DNA of 64,000 nucleotides from Lepidurus packardi (GCA_023053545.1 JAKZAN010000006.1:5151001-5215000), one strand, 5' to 3'. Counted from the stretch's first letter, positions 22,301-35,633 are shown. The notes: a model not told the origin generated them from the sequence alone. Program-made: numbers and translations.

Positions 22301-24319
22301 ATTTCTCCAAATTAAAACATTCTAAATTTGGGAGCAATTACAGAAAATGGGAACCGTAGTCACTTTTAGCGATTCATCGAGTTATCTTTGGATGGTTAAG
22401 AGTGTAGTTAGTTTTTCGCCATTGCGAAAAAAATAAGAAGGGGTTGTCAGTTATCAGCGAGGAAGCGAGCAACAATGGTAAGCGAAATAAGTGGCAGGGT
22501 AAAAATGGCCCTTTTGGGTCCCAAAGTAGCCAGATTCTAGAAAAGGGGGGAAACGTTTAGTAGTTATTAGTAGGAGCAAGCGAAGCAAGCCAATTTTCGA
22601 TAGTTGAGGTTGTTTCAATCTCCAATCTCTCTCTCTCTTTTCTCTCTTTCTGGCTCCTCTCAGCCCCCTTTACCCCGCTGTCCCTTTAGTGAATCCCGTG
22701 TTCCACATCAGATCCTATCTTACGCTCGGACACACCTTGTATACAATTTCGCTGACAGGGCTTTTATCAATAGAGAAGAGCCAGTAAGTGAACAGATTGA
22801 AAGGGTTGATGGGTTAAATGATGCGAACTGCGTACCTCTCTATAATTAGGAAGGAGAGGTACAATACAGTACAGTCTTTCGTACAGTGGGCACCTAACCA
22901 GGAGTTTGATGATATTTCTGAATTGGAAGGCCTAAAATCAAGAGGCAGGAAATGGATTTTTTTTTTAAATAGTAATAATAAGATAAAAGGGGCTAAGAGT
23001 TTTTGACGGCTCATTTCCTGCTGCCTTGGTTGAAAGAGCCGCATTTTTTTTTTTTTTTTTTTTTTTATAACACATAATTAGCTGGTCCTGGACTTCCAGA
23101 CTTGGAAGGTGTTGTACCCCGTTTGGCCATTGAGGAGAGTATATTGGCCATATAGGAGATAGAGATACCATTTCAACGTCTTTTTACGCTTGGCCAAGTA
23201 CATGCTGTATTAGCGAGTGTACCGGAATCGTGAACCCCGAAATAAGAAGAAAAGGAAGGTTTCTAAGTGTATAGTTGAAAGGTAAGGCAGAACCATCTGC
23301 TTTTGTTCTCTTTTTTATTTGACAGGTGGGGGTATTAGAACGTTAGAGGGTTTTGGGACAGTTGGGTGGGATCAGTTCAGTAAAGGAAACAAAAGGGATG
23401 TTACACGAGCCCCTGAAAGTAATAGCAATGGGATTCTGGCCTTTTTGGAGAGAAAATTGGTAAATGCGATAAAGCGATAGGAATCGATGAGCAATGGCAG
23501 ATGTTGCGCGACTATTACTTGGAGCTTTAGAAAGTTGAACGTTTAGTAGTTATTCAATGGGATATTGACTAGCATCGGTTACTACTAGAATGGTATAAAC
23601 CGTTTAATGATAGTAGTAAAAGGGAACTTTTTTCTTTTTTTCGTTCGTTTAAGCACTGCAAGTTAGAACATCAGAACATGGAACGTATAAATGCGCTGAT
23701 GTTTAGTTTGGCAGTGTTTATACGAGCTAATGCCAATGGTTTAAATTGCGGTTTGCGTTAGCACTTAATGGAGGGAAATTGTAGTGGGAAAACTGGGAAT
23801 GAAGCTTGGATAGGTTTTAAAAAATTCAGTGAAATAGTCTAATGAAAGAGGTGGAGTTTTTATAGCGAATTAGACAACGAGAGACTGGTAAGAAGGAAAG
23901 TTTAAGAGAATTATGAAACGGTCATGAATTGGGAAGTTCAACTTTCGAATCAACTTTGGCATCCAACTTTCAAAACCAAGTTTTGATGGTTTAGGCCATT
24001 TGGCGTATGGTTTACGTTACACTTGCAACGATGTGGATGTAATGCAATGAAAAGCTTCGATGGCCTTAAACAATTACAATCATCGTAAAGAGTGACATAG
24101 GCACAACATTGAAAGTGAAAGTATCGCTGTTGTACGTCTTTAGAACCACGGTGAACCATTTCAATACGTTCTATACTGTATTTGAATCTTTGAAACTTTC
24201 AAACATCGGAAAAGGTTCGAATTTCCTAGATTTGGAATTCATGATCAGTTCAACTTGAATTCTTTCGGCAGTTTTTTAAAGTGAAATTTAAAACTATTGG
24301 ATTCAGGTCTCCCGTATAG
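22301..24319. other. Non-coding stretch
   Basis: I see no gene. It holds a CT-rich microsatellite near 22620-22650, a poly-T tract near 23044-23066 and unique AT-rich DNA. Confidence 0.35.
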
Positions 24320-24555
24320 CTTATAGCGTGTTATACCCTAGCTTATACTGATGCTCTGATCTAGTTATACTCTTATACTTATAGTTATACTCTTATACTT
24401 ATAGTTATACTCTTATACTTATAGTTATACTCTTATACTTATAGTTATACTCTTATACTTATACTCGTATCTAGCTTATACCCTAGCTTATACTTATACT
24501 TATAATAAGCTAGATACGAGTATAAGTGTTACTTATAGCGTGTTATACCCTAGCT
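24320..24555. repeat. 20-bp tandem repeat and hairpin bracketed by 24-bp direct repeats
   Basis: CTTATAGCGTGTTATACCCT (continuing AGCT) occurs at 24320-24343 and 24532-24555. Between them GTTATACTCTTATACTTATA repeats about five times (24366-24465). TATACTCGTATCTAGCTTA is followed shortly by its reverse complement TAAGCTAGATACGAGTATA (about 24505-24524), which can form a 19-bp stem. Confidence 0.8.
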
Positions 24556-26936
24556 CCCGTAAGATGGCGCGCAGTGCTTTGCATGGGTTTATATGAACGC
24601 GCATGACTTCTGCGCATCAAGCCAGGAAAAGGAAGGATAACTTCCTAACCATGTACTCTATGCACACGACATTTTTCTTGAAAAAATAACCAAAAAGTAG
24701 TACCTACAAAGTTTCAGTAGGCAATTGTGCTGTTTGTCGCATTGGCAGAAAATCTTAGCTTTTTTCAAATTAGTGTAAAGAAATATTGAAAAAATCCAAC
24801 TGTCTCGTCCTTCCTTTGTCTCTTACCTACATTACTGTCAAGAATGTTTACAAAAATCTCGTGGATGTTTTACGAAAAACTTGGTCGGCCTTCCCCGTGT
24901 TATCGTGACGTAGTAAGCTAAGCTATACCGGATCTCTACTGTTAAATCCCATAGTTTTAAGTCAATAGATTCGAATAGTCTATAGAATAGGATATTTTAT
25001 AGAATAAGTCACTGGAATAGAATAGTTTTCAATAAATTCCCGAATTCCCATTTTTCCAAAATTTTGCGTGAAGCAATAGTTACTAAAGAGTGCAGACTGC
25101 GTTATACGAACTTACTGTAACAAAATAATTTAAGATAATGTAAAAAAAATCCCAGGAAATAAGTAAAAAGGCAATTTCGTGTCGCCTCGTCATTCACTGT
25201 GGTCGATCCCATCCAGTTGACATGGCTAATTGGCTAGTAGCGGAAAATACCTGTAATGTCTTGAAACAAGGGGGGTAAAAGCATCTTGGGTGGTTTTTCC
25301 CTCGCTTACTTTGGTGGTAAAGTAACTTCTGCAGCCTAACGAACGTTTAGTAAATCCGAATTTTCGAAATTTCTTACATTCTCAAATTCCTCAACCGCCT
25401 CAACGGTCAAACGCTAAGGCTGTTAAAAGGGGGGGTAGGCGGGAGGGGGTGGTTAAAGACAGGTTAACCGTCTCGAATTTTGAGCGTTTTTAACTCTATT
25501 GGTCATGATTGTGCATGTAAAAAGGAGTGAAATATGGTTTGGGTTGATAGGCCAAAAAGTTATATATTTTTCATTGTAAGCCCCCCTCCAATGGTCGAGG
25601 GAGTTTCTTTAACTTGGTCGCAAGGTACCCAGTACAGATCCATCGATGTTTCCGATGATGTTCCCCATTCCTAAGCAATGGGGGGGTTTGGAAGCTTTTG
25701 GGAAAGACTTTTCCCAAGCCCAATACTCCACCAACGCACCAGCTTCAACGGGGGCCTTCATCTTTTTTCCCTAATATAGGCGGAATGAAGCATGGGTCAC
25801 AAAGGAGGGAGCCACATTTAGAACAGGCCGCTGACACGGGCCCAGCATTTGTCATGGAATAGAAAAAGGTCCTTGAAAACAGAGGAAAATCGGCCCATTA
25901 CGCGCTTGAAAAGGGGCACACACACAGTTCTGGCACGGAAAAAGATGGCGCGTACAAAAAATACATCATGGACAGGTTATATTGATGAAGGAGAGAGGTG
26001 ATCAGCAAGTGGTCAGAGGCCAGGCACAGCTTCAGAACCTGGTTGGAGAGGGTTAAAGTGAGCAGATGTTCCGCAGCAAGAGAGCAGCAGCCGAGAGAGG
26101 GATGACGGTGGAAGAAAGATCCCCCAGTGAAGAAGATGATTTGCATGTGACAAATGGAAATTTTGAACTCTTTACGAGCGCGGGATTGATCGAGGAATCC
26201 ATGCCGGTTGGCAGGTCAGCGCTATTCTCGGTCTTTGTCGTTGACTTTCCTCATTAGCGTGACGGTTTGGGCTAGTTGGCGTTTGAACAAGGGTTTCAAG
26301 GCAAATTAGCGGTTCGACCGCCATTTAAACTACGTTTAATCATAACTGGAAGGAGCGTCAGACTGTAGCAGGATGGGCTTTTCGTTGTTGGTTAGTTCCT
26401 AGTAAAGTGATACCGGAGTTTCGTGTTTCGTTGTTGGCTTTGGAATCGAAGAAACGATTCACTGTTCAAGTGGCCTTAGAAGCACTGCTTTCAAGGCATT
26501 GCAACAGTGAATTGCGGTCCAGTTAAGGGAAGCGGATTGAGTTAGGGTTGAAATGGGGATTGAAACATTTCAGTGTTGGGAGCTTGAGATGGTTCAATGC
26601 TTTCAGATACTTCGTTGTCGAAACTTTGGAATTTCATTATTGAAATACCAAAATTATTGAAAGATATTTCATGGTTGTGAACTCGTGGCTGTTCTCATTG
26701 GTGGACATCAGAAGCTTTCGTTTGTGGGACTTTTCAATTGGCTCAACTTCTAGATGGGATTATGGAACGTCATGGAAACTTGACGGGTTTCATGGGTGAA
26801 TTCGGAACTAGTTCGTGGTTACAACAAACTGGAAGACCTTTCGTTTCACAATTCTTAGATGCTATTCATTGGTTAGATCCTAAATCATTCAATTAAACAC
26901 TTTCAGTGCTGTAGCACTGTAGTTGCACTGTACTGT
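24556..26936. other. Non-coding stretch
   Basis: I see no conserved exon. Short open frames on both strands at 25898-26257 look like mutual shadows. Between 26350 and 26900 there are scattered TTCATTGTTG-like words similar to those dispersed at 53-63 kb. Confidence 0.3.
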
Positions 26937-27117
26937 AGCACTGTAGTTGGAAAGCTGAAACTTGAATGAAACATCGAGGGATCAACAAGGTAATAAGGCA
27001 GAGGTTAACTGAAGAGGGTACTCTTCAGTTAACCTCTTCAATTCAGTTAACCTCTGCCTTATTAACTTGTTGATCCCTCGATGTTTCATTCAAGTTTCAG
27101 CTTTCCAACTACAGTGC
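26937..27117. repeat. Near-perfect long inverted repeat (~80-bp arms, 4-bp spacer)
   Basis: The left arm 26937-27016 begins AGCACTGTAGTTGGAAAGCT and ends GGTTAACTGAAGAG. The right arm 27021-27117 is its reverse complement, with one mismatch in the AACAAGG/AACTTG segment and a ~17-bp internal duplication of TTCAGTTAACCTC-type sequence. The spacer is GGTA. Transcribed from either strand it would fold into one long hairpin. Confidence 0.9.
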
Positions 27118-27232
27118 TTCGATCATGGATAGTTTCATTGTTGACAAGTCCGTTATAAGTTTCCATTTGGTTGGCACGAGAACGGTACCTCAAAACATTA
27201 TCTGATCATTCGTTTAAATCAAACGTATTTTC

Positions 27233-27628
27233 CTCTCGCTCTCTCTCATTATTGAGAAACGCGTATAGTTTGGGCTCCGGTGTAGTAATGTACTGGCGCT
27301 TTGGCACGCTTTCAGTGCAGTTGGAGTTGCAGCACGAAACCAGGTTAAGGACGCTGGAGGAAGTTCCTAGGACCCGCAAATGTTTCTCGTTTACAGTCTA
27401 TGTGTCATTGGACTGTTTTACTATAGGTTACTCTCGCTCTCTCTCATTATTGAGAAACGCGTATAGTTTGGGCTCCGGTGCAGTAATGTACTGGCGCTTT
27501 GGCACGCTTTCAGTGCAGTTGCAGTTGCAGCTCGGAAACTAGGTTAAGGACGCTGGAGGAAGTTCCTAGGACCCGAAAATGTTTCTCTTTTACAGTCTAT
27601 GTGTCATTGGACTGTTATAGTATAGTGT
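27233..27628. repeat. Two tandem 198-bp repeat units
   Basis: CTCTCGCTCTCTCTCATTAT starts at 27233 and again at 27431. The copies stay highly similar through GGCTCCGGTGTAGTAATGTA, ACGCTGGAGGAAGTTCCTAG and CAGTCTATGTGTCATTGGAC. The period equals 66 codons, so the plus-strand frame starting at 27171 stays open through both copies, but the encoded peptide is unfamiliar. Confidence 0.85.
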
Positions 27629-30600
27629 GTAAGCTAACAGTAACGATTCCGAGACAGCTTTTGCAACGGCAAAGTGTTTCAAGTGCTGTTGTAAAGAGAC
27701 GCGGAAAGAATGCTCTCTGTGGCTTGTAAAAGCAACAAGCCATTAAGTTTCCAGTTTTCCAACATTCAAACATGCAGTCGGGCAGATACTCTATCTGTAG
27801 ATACCTGAGGTATATTAGGAGAACCGCAAATCACTAGTTGACTGCCCGCTGCGCCAACCCAATGTGCCGTGACGAACGTTAACCAAAAAGGATTCTGCAC
27901 AGATCTGTAAAGACCCGCACACCGAAACGAAAGGCCACCAAAACCTCTGATACGCTCTCTTATAGCTTCCCTTATGCCCCCTCTTAACTGTAAAGCTTAA
28001 AAAGCGTGAACATTAATCCTCAGTCTGATTAAGCATTGACACCTCGAATGAAACGGAAAATTCGCCCTCAATAGCCCCCTAATGCTTTCTTTGTACCATT
28101 TAAACCACAGTGGTACCCAATCTAAACCCACAATCCCCTTTTCAAAGTTACCAACACAATACCAACACAATAGATTCGATCGTAACTTCTAATGTTTGCC
28201 ATAGCGATAGTTTGCAATAGCAACTGAACCATCGCTAATGGTCATTTATTGGATTTGGAAACGGAAATAAAGAGAACGCCGTAAAAGGAACATTAGTTAT
28301 TGGTTGGGGAGGTGGCTGTCAAATTTCTTTTTCTTCTTTTCGTCCGGATTTGGATTCTTCAGCTCGTAGTGGGTTTATTGCGCGGAAAATAAAAAGGATA
28401 TGGCGTGCTAGTACCCAGTTTGGGTGCTGCCACATACCGGACTGGCTGTTGCTATGTCTGATCATCAGGTTCAGAGGGCCAGGGTACAGTACATTAGCGA
28501 GGGAATTGAAGGCAGCCGTCCCCGCCCACAACTGTGATTTACAGGCCGGGAATTGAAAAAAGGGATGATAATACCTGCGATCACGTCACATTTGAAGCCA
28601 CACGCCTTTTTTCAGCATGCAGTTTTGCGCCACTGCCAGAAAAGGGGGAAACTTTTAACATAAACCGGTACAAAAAGACAGAAATGGGAAATTATTGTCT
28701 CTGCGTTGAAGAACGGCGATTTTAAAGTTCCCGCTTCGTCATTTGAATCCCCTATTGGTGGCATTTGCTTCACGGTTGAGAGTAGTTGACCGCCAAACGA
28801 ACATTTAGGCTCCGCCCCCCGCCGCAAAATGAACCGGTACATAAGAATGGGACGGAATCTGTGTAAAAGAACCTATCTTTCGCAACATTCCCGGAACGCG
28901 TTGAGTCGAACATTGAGTCGTAGGTTAGGCGTTGTTAACCCCCCCCCCCCCCCCCCCCCCGCAAAATTAACCAGAATTTGCAACATTCCCCCCCAAAACG
29001 CGTTGATTCGAAACTTTGAATTGCGTTGGATCTGCGCTTCATGACTTTACTCTAAAACTCGCTTGACTGTCTTTATAACAAGTCTTCATGGCGAAAGAGA
29101 AAGATTATGCTCCTAACCCCCCCACCGAAAAGCCACACACGAGTTTGTGGCATAAGTTTTAACGCACAGTTGGCACGCCACATGGGCGGATGATCCTTTT
29201 AGAGGGCTAACAACCCAACCTGAGCGACGCCAGGAGACCCAGACACATCAGTAGATGAAAGATTCTATGTATATGGAAAAGAAACCCCAACCCACTTTAA
29301 TGTCGCAATAATGCCATGTTGTAGTCATACAAGTCGGCGTGGGCGTATGTCTGTTAACGCAGGAGGGGGTCCGGACCCCGAACAAAAGGGACTTACGAAC
29401 TCTTTACCGATACTTTGGGTGACCTTTTTACACGCCCTTTTTTTCTTTTTTTTTTTTGTCTTTCAGGCGTTTTTTTTCAGTATATTTCTAAACGAAAGAA
29501 GGCAGAGAGGAAACTAAAAAGGGTTTCAAAATGGCTAGTTAAAAGCAGATCATTCCAATTTGATTTGATTTGATTTATTTTGAGGATTTTTTCCAAACCT
29601 TTTTTCAGTCGTTGGGCTATATATTGGAATCTCTCGCATTCAATGACAAGTGAGGAGTTACGATGGATGTCGGCGACATCCCACCGAGAGGAAAATACGT
29701 CTCTCAGGGGGGAGTTCGTCCACCACACCACACCACGCAATGCTTCCCCTTTTTTGCCAATGAAGACAAGGAGGAAAACCCTTGGTGGCTTTCCAAAAAA
29801 AGAAAAAAAAAAGTTTTTTTTTTTTTTTTTCTTGTGTCTATTTCTAAAGGGAATGCCAAGCGCGCGGTACGGTAAGTTGAAACACAAGAGGCGATCCTTG
29901 TATTGCATTGTATTGGGTTTCTTTTGTAAGGAAGAGAAGACCCCCCTCTTCTTCTTTTTTTTCCGGGTACCGAAGGGTGCAGACCAGGAAAAAAAGAAGA
30001 ACAGGGGGGGGGGGGGGGTCTTTTGTTATCAAAGAAACTCAGGACAATTAACAGGAAGCTTTTAAAAGGAAGTTAATTAAGTCAAGCGTGTGCCCGGTTT
30101 CAAGTGGGATTTTATGTGACAAATTTCGGAGCAAACGGAACTGACTGGGTGGTAGGACTGGTAGTACCCAATGGGGGGAAATGGGTTGGAAGAATTCGAT
30201 TTCACTAAAAACGAAAAAGAAGAAGAGAGCGGCGTTAAAGGGGGCGGAGCTTTGGTGGTTTTGTAACCAATTTGTTCCCAGCAAGAGTGTTTAGTTAGCT
30301 GCAAGAGATTATGCAGATGAAAAGGTTTTGTTTTTTTGGGGGGGGGGAGGGTGGACCCAAAGGGGCTGTGGTTTTCATTTGTATTGGGAAATCATGGAAA
30401 TGATGAGGATGGTTGGTTAGACAATCTGAGGTTGATTTAAGGTATGTAGTGTCGGTGTGTTGCTAAAAACAAAAGACGCGGGTTTGGCGGACAGGAAGTG
30501 TTATAAGAGGCGCAGGAATTTGGTTTCCCACACTTGCCTATGCAAAACGATGGTTGGAACCTTTTGGGAATTCCTACAGGTGATGAAACCCTCTAAAAAT

Positions 30601-30650
30601 GGATTTTTTTTTTTTAAAGGAAGAAGTGGTATTTAGTCTTAAGTTGTAAT
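27629..30650. other. Non-coding stretch with long homopolymers
   Basis: I see no conserved exon. It holds poly-C at about 28939-28961, poly-T near 29440-29456 and 29813-29830, and poly-G at about 30005-30018. The larger open frames here (29477-29908 minus, 29580-30065 plus) overlap on both strands and run through homopolymers. Confidence 0.35.
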
Positions 30651-31640
30651 TGGTTTCGTTATCAAAGTCTGTAACCATGTATTGACTAGGTATTGACTGC
30701 ATTTAAGTTGAGTATTCGCTAGTTAAAACCATGCAATACTGTAGTTAGTGCATACGCTAGTAAGTACATGGTTAGTACTATGGATTGACTGGATTAGCTG
30801 GGTATTGCTATGTATTTAGTATAACTAATGAAAGCTTGGGTTAGTAAGTCGCTAATACGGTGAATTTACAATGGTTGATTTTGAATTAACAATGTTTTGA
30901 CTGGATTCACTACGTATTGACTGGATTAGCTATGTTTTGACTGGATTCACTACGTATTGACTGGATTAGCTATGTTTTGACTGGATTAACTATATATTGA
31001 CTGGATTAGCTATGTATTAGCCAGTTAATGCTATGTATTAGCCGAGTTAATGAAAACTAGAATTAGTATTTCGTTAACACTGGATTAGCTATGGATTGGC
31101 TATTAATTGACTTTGCATTAACCATGCTTTGACTGGATTAGCAAAGTATTAGCTGGTTAAGACCATGCAATACTATAGGTAATGCATATTGTACTTAGTA
31201 CCTAGTTTAGTACGATGAATTAACTCTGTATTGACTGGGTTCGCCATGTATTAGCAAGCTAGTACTCTGTATTTAGTATAGTTAACGAAAACTAGAGTTA
31301 GTAGGTCGTTAATACTTTCGATTAACTATGTATTGCCTATGAATTGACCGTGTTTGGACTGGAATATCAATGTATTAGCTAGTTAATACTATATTTAATG
31401 AATACTGCAGTTAGTTTTTAGTTCATACTATGTATTGCCTATGAATTGACCATGTTTGGACTGGATTATCAATGTATTAGCTAGTTCATACTATGTATTG
31501 ACTATGAGTTAACCTAGTGTTTACTGGATTAGTTTAGTTTTTCCCTAATGAATACCAATATGACACTATAGTTAGCTGATATTCCGGTTAATCCGTGATT
31601 ACTGATGATTCCTCATGTATTGACTATGGATTAGCCATAC
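30650..31640. repeat. Degenerate minisatellite of TATTGACTGGATTAGC-type units
   Basis: Words such as TTGACTGGATTAGCTATG, TTGACTGGATTCACTACG and GTATTAGCTAGTTAATACTA recur through about 1 kb. The clearest block is 30890-31030, with a ~27-bp basic unit and alternation between two variants. No coding signal. Confidence 0.75.
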
Positions 31641-32098
31641 TTGGAGCATTAGAGAAGTTATTGTAGACAGTTCAGAGGTTCCGTGAAGTCGATTGGGGTA
31701 TTTTGGAACTTTTTTTTGTTTTCGTTGGATTTTATGAATATTTAAAGAGTTGTTTGGGGAACGTTGAAAGCTTTAGGCGAAACTAGAAAGGGCCAAAATG
31801 AGTACAGTGTCTGAACGTATATTGCGTTTTAAGATCCGTTAAAGGTTAGATTCCCCTTGACTTTTGACGGTGCGGGATTCGATGATGATGGATGTGGCGC
31901 TTATTGCGAGACGCCACCAATTTCAATTGACATGCAACGCACGTCACGGTGTTGGCGCCGGCCACAACAATTGGCTGAAGCCAATAACGCCTACAACAAA
32001 ACTTGTGGGTCCCAGACAGATTACTCACAGTGGATTAACGTTAACGCGCTAGGGATTTTTTCTTAAAAGAAAAAGAAATTACGAGTTTTCATGCTTGG

Positions 32099-32100
<2 letters not shown>

Positions 32101-32133
<33 letters not shown>
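32101..32133. repeat. Poly-T tract
   Basis: An uninterrupted run of about 27-30 T. Similar tracts in the window lie near 35607-35632, 36127-36144, 47502-47533 (A), 48052-48071 (A), 48225-48247, 48416-48442 and 63739-63767 (A); G runs lie near 36078-36093, 50094-50111 and 52857-52881. True lengths are uncertain. Confidence 0.8.
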
Positions 32134-32137
<4 letters not shown>

Positions 32138-32321
32138 GCTACATGTATTTATATACTGGCGATTGGAGAAACATTCCTTTTGAACCCAGAAAAAGCTGTA
32201 AAGCAAGATTCCAACAGCAACACTTATGTGTTATTTAATAATGTAATTATTTTTTGGTTATTAATTTAATTCTTGAATTTAATATTAACGTATTCTTCGT
32301 GAAACTTGAAACTGGGTTGAG

Positions 32322-32379
32322 TTACACTCCTGACTTACAATTCACTACTCACTACGTGAATTGTAAGTTAGGAGTGTAA
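32322..32379. repeat. 24-bp hairpin, 10-nt loop
   Basis: The left arm 32322-32345 (TTACACTCCTGACTTACAAT then TCAC) pairs with 32356-32379 (GTGAATTGTAAGTTAGGAGT then GTAA). One position is G-T, so in plus-strand RNA the stem is continuous. It lies about 110 bp before the first recognised DUSP11 exon. Confidence 0.8.
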
Positions 32380-32487
32380 TTTTTATCAATTATTAGTTTT
32401 TTTAAATATTTCAAATTCATATTGCAAGTCCAAATTAAAATTCAAATTTTTTAAAATCTATTATTTGTTATTTTTGTCATGTTGCAG

Positions 32488-35400
32488 ACCTTGTGCCGAC
32501 GCTTGACCTCGGAGGATGATCAGTATGTAGAAATTTTTCTTTGCTGTTGTTGAGCCACGAGATGCAAATATTGAAGGATCACAAAAGGGAAACTCATCAT
32601 GTACGATTGTCTGTTGTATTTCTAGTTTTACACCGTCATGCCTCATCAAGCGTGTCCCCAATTTAGGCATGGTGATCGATTTGACCAATACCTCGCGCTA
32701 CTATGACAATTTGGTATGTTTAGATGTATACCTTAATGTTCTTCTTTGGAACTTGAAAATTTTCCTTCAAAATTCTGAAATTTTTCTCCCGATTTTCCTA
32801 AAATTCTTCTTACAATCAATGAGTTTCTTAACTGTTCTTTAAATGTCTTCAATCTTCCTAAATTGTCATAATATTCTTCGGATTTCCCTCAAAGTTCTTC
32901 TTCATAAGATTCTTCATAAAATTCTTAAATTCTTCTTAAAATTCTCTCAAAATTCCTTAACTCGTAAATTCAATTTTTTCTTAAACTCATCTTAAACTTC
33001 TTAAATTCCCTAAAATTTTCATTAAATTCCTTATTATGCTCCTTAAATTCTCAAAATTCTTCTGAAAGTTTCCTGAAAATTCAGCTGAAATTTGGTTAAA
33101 TTCCGAAAATTTTTCTTCAAAATTCGGGGTCCCATAGGAGTTCATCAACAGTGACGTGGAACACGTGAAGATACTTTGCGAAGGTCATGTCATTCCATCG
33201 GTTGCCGTCATTACCAAGTAAGGAAGATAAAAAAATGAAAAAAAAAAACACTCTCTTGGAGGAAAATTTTATGCTAACGAGACTCCCACACCACACTGCA
33301 CACAGACGCTCGTTATAGAACCCCAAAAGAGAAGCGTAAAAGTGGATGTCCGTTTATTTTAATTTTTTTTTTATGTTTAATTTTTTTTATTTTTATTTAC
33401 ATCCTCCTTTCTAGTGGGCCAAAAAGGTAAACCTTCTCTCTTGTGTGCACATTCTGTCTTGTTTTGTCTTGATGGGGAGAGAGAGACCTTACAAGGTCGT
33501 TTAACCGTTTCCATATACAACAACGTACCTTTCAAATGCGAGGGCGGTAACTTTCTCAACTAGATTCATAACTTTCAATCAAAAATACATTATAAATACT
33601 CAGCACCTATCGCTGGTTATTAAATATTTTTTTATATTTTTTATTGAGATTTTTTCATTAAAAAGTATTTGGGTTTTTATTAAGTATATATTTTTTAAAC
33701 TGACGTCATAAGGGTAAGTCAGTTCTACGCTATTTGCCAACATCTAGTAGTGTTTAACACCTATAGTTTAAGGGCACTTTCGGAGGCTCGCCTATTGGTC
33801 TGGCTGGAGGCAGGCCGGAGTAACGCTACGAGTCCGGCCTGGCCCAAGTTGGTTATATTTTTTATTTGGAGGCAGGAGGCTGGAGGCAGGCCGGAGTAAC
33901 GCTACGAGTCCGGCCTGGCCAAAATTGGTTATTTTTTATTTAGATTTTTTCATTAAAAAGTATTTTGGTTTTTATTAAGGATATATTTTTTTTAACTGAC
34001 GTCATAAGGGTAAGTCAGTTCTACGTTATTTGTCAACATCTAGTAGTGTTTAACACCTATAGTTTAAGGGCACTTTCGGAGGCTCGCCGATTGGTCTGGC
34101 TGGAGGCAGGCCGGAGTAACGTTACGAGTCCGGCCTGGCCCAAGCTGGTTATATTTTTTATTTGGAAGCAGGAGACTGGAGGCAGGCCGGAGTAACGCTA
34201 CGAGTCCGGCCTGGCCCAAATTGGTTATATTTTTTATTTAGATTTTTTCATTAAAAAGTATTTTGGTTTTTATTAAAGATATATTTTTTTAAACTGATGT
34301 CATAAGGGTAAGTCATTATACGTTATTTACGTTAAGTTATACGTTATTTAAGTTAAGTTATACGTTATTTACGTTAAGTTATACGTTATTTACGTTAAGT
34401 TATACGTTATTTGCTAACACCTGTGAGTGTATAGTTTAAGGGCACTTTCGGAGGCTCGCCGATTTGTCTGGCTGGAGGCAGGCCGGAGTAACGCTACGAG
34501 TCCGGCCTGACCCAAGTTGGTTTCCTGCCTTACCTTTTTGGGGGATCTGATAACTAAATATTGTATATATCTAAACTATTAAAGCAAAAAGGAAAAAAAG
34601 AAAAAGGGGTTTGGGTGTAATGGTAAAAAGCGTCTTAAAAGCGCAGGAGGAGCGGAGTCTTGGATGGCAAACTGTGATTAGAAGATATATATTGTAGAAT
34701 CAATTTGGCGGAACAGCGTTTTATAGATTTAGTTTGGCAAGGTTTTCCGTGAGGTTTAGCGCTCCGCCTTTTAGCCATGACTTGTCAAACGACGGGGGAA
34801 TTTATACATCACTTACATATGTATATGTACATACATATAAAAATACATACTCGCGTGAAGAGTCCCTCCCACGTGGTTACGACCTATATACACGTACACA
34901 GAGAAAGAAGCGAATTATATATAGACCATGGAAAAGGAACTATTTGGGGGGTTTTTAATTGACCCAAACGCTGCAAAAACATAAAAAATTCTCTAAAATT
35001 TTCCGTAAAAAGAGTAACGCAGGAAGCCGGCATGCCAGGAAAGGCAGGCCGGACTTGTAGCGTTCCTCGGGCCTGTCCCTGCCTCGTTCAGCCTCGACCT
35101 ACGTTCCTCCGGCAGGCCGGAGCGGTCGAGGATGAACGAGGCAGGGGCAGGCCGGAAGAACGGTACAAGTCCGGCTTGCCTCGCGGTTCTTCAGCCATGC
35201 AAAATGAAGACGCTTTAATTAAATAGGATAAATTCCGCTAAAATATAATAGAAAGGTAAGTTGCAGCTGCTGTTTGATATAGTAGACAGTTCTAGCATCA
35301 CCTAACAGTATTTGTCTTTTTCGTCGTTCAAAACATGACAATACGAGAAAAAACAATAAAAATAAGTCGAGAGTGCGCTCTAGGCTGTGCGAAGCGCTGT

Positions 35401-35602
35401 CCATATGGAATGCCGGAGCAGAGCTAAGAACTCCAGCCAGGTCCCACTCGCTTCGCTCGGTTCATAATTTTTCATTATTAAAATAATTTTTCATTTTTAT
35501 TTTTCATGATTGAGGCAGGCCGGAGTAACGCTACGAGTCCGGCCTGGCCCAAGTTGGTTTCCTGCCTTACCTTTTTTTGGGATCTTATAAAATACCAGGC
35601 TT

Positions 35603-35633
<31 letters not shown>

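Noticed and set aside
29477..30065. Overlapping 143- and 161-codon frames on opposite strands
   Set aside because: They run through poly-A/poly-T tracts, giving Phe/Lys runs, and have no family features.
33805..35548. Hairpin repeats resembling a CRISPR array
   Set aside because: Spacers are themselves repeated, spacing is irregular, and the locus is an intron of a eukaryotic gene.
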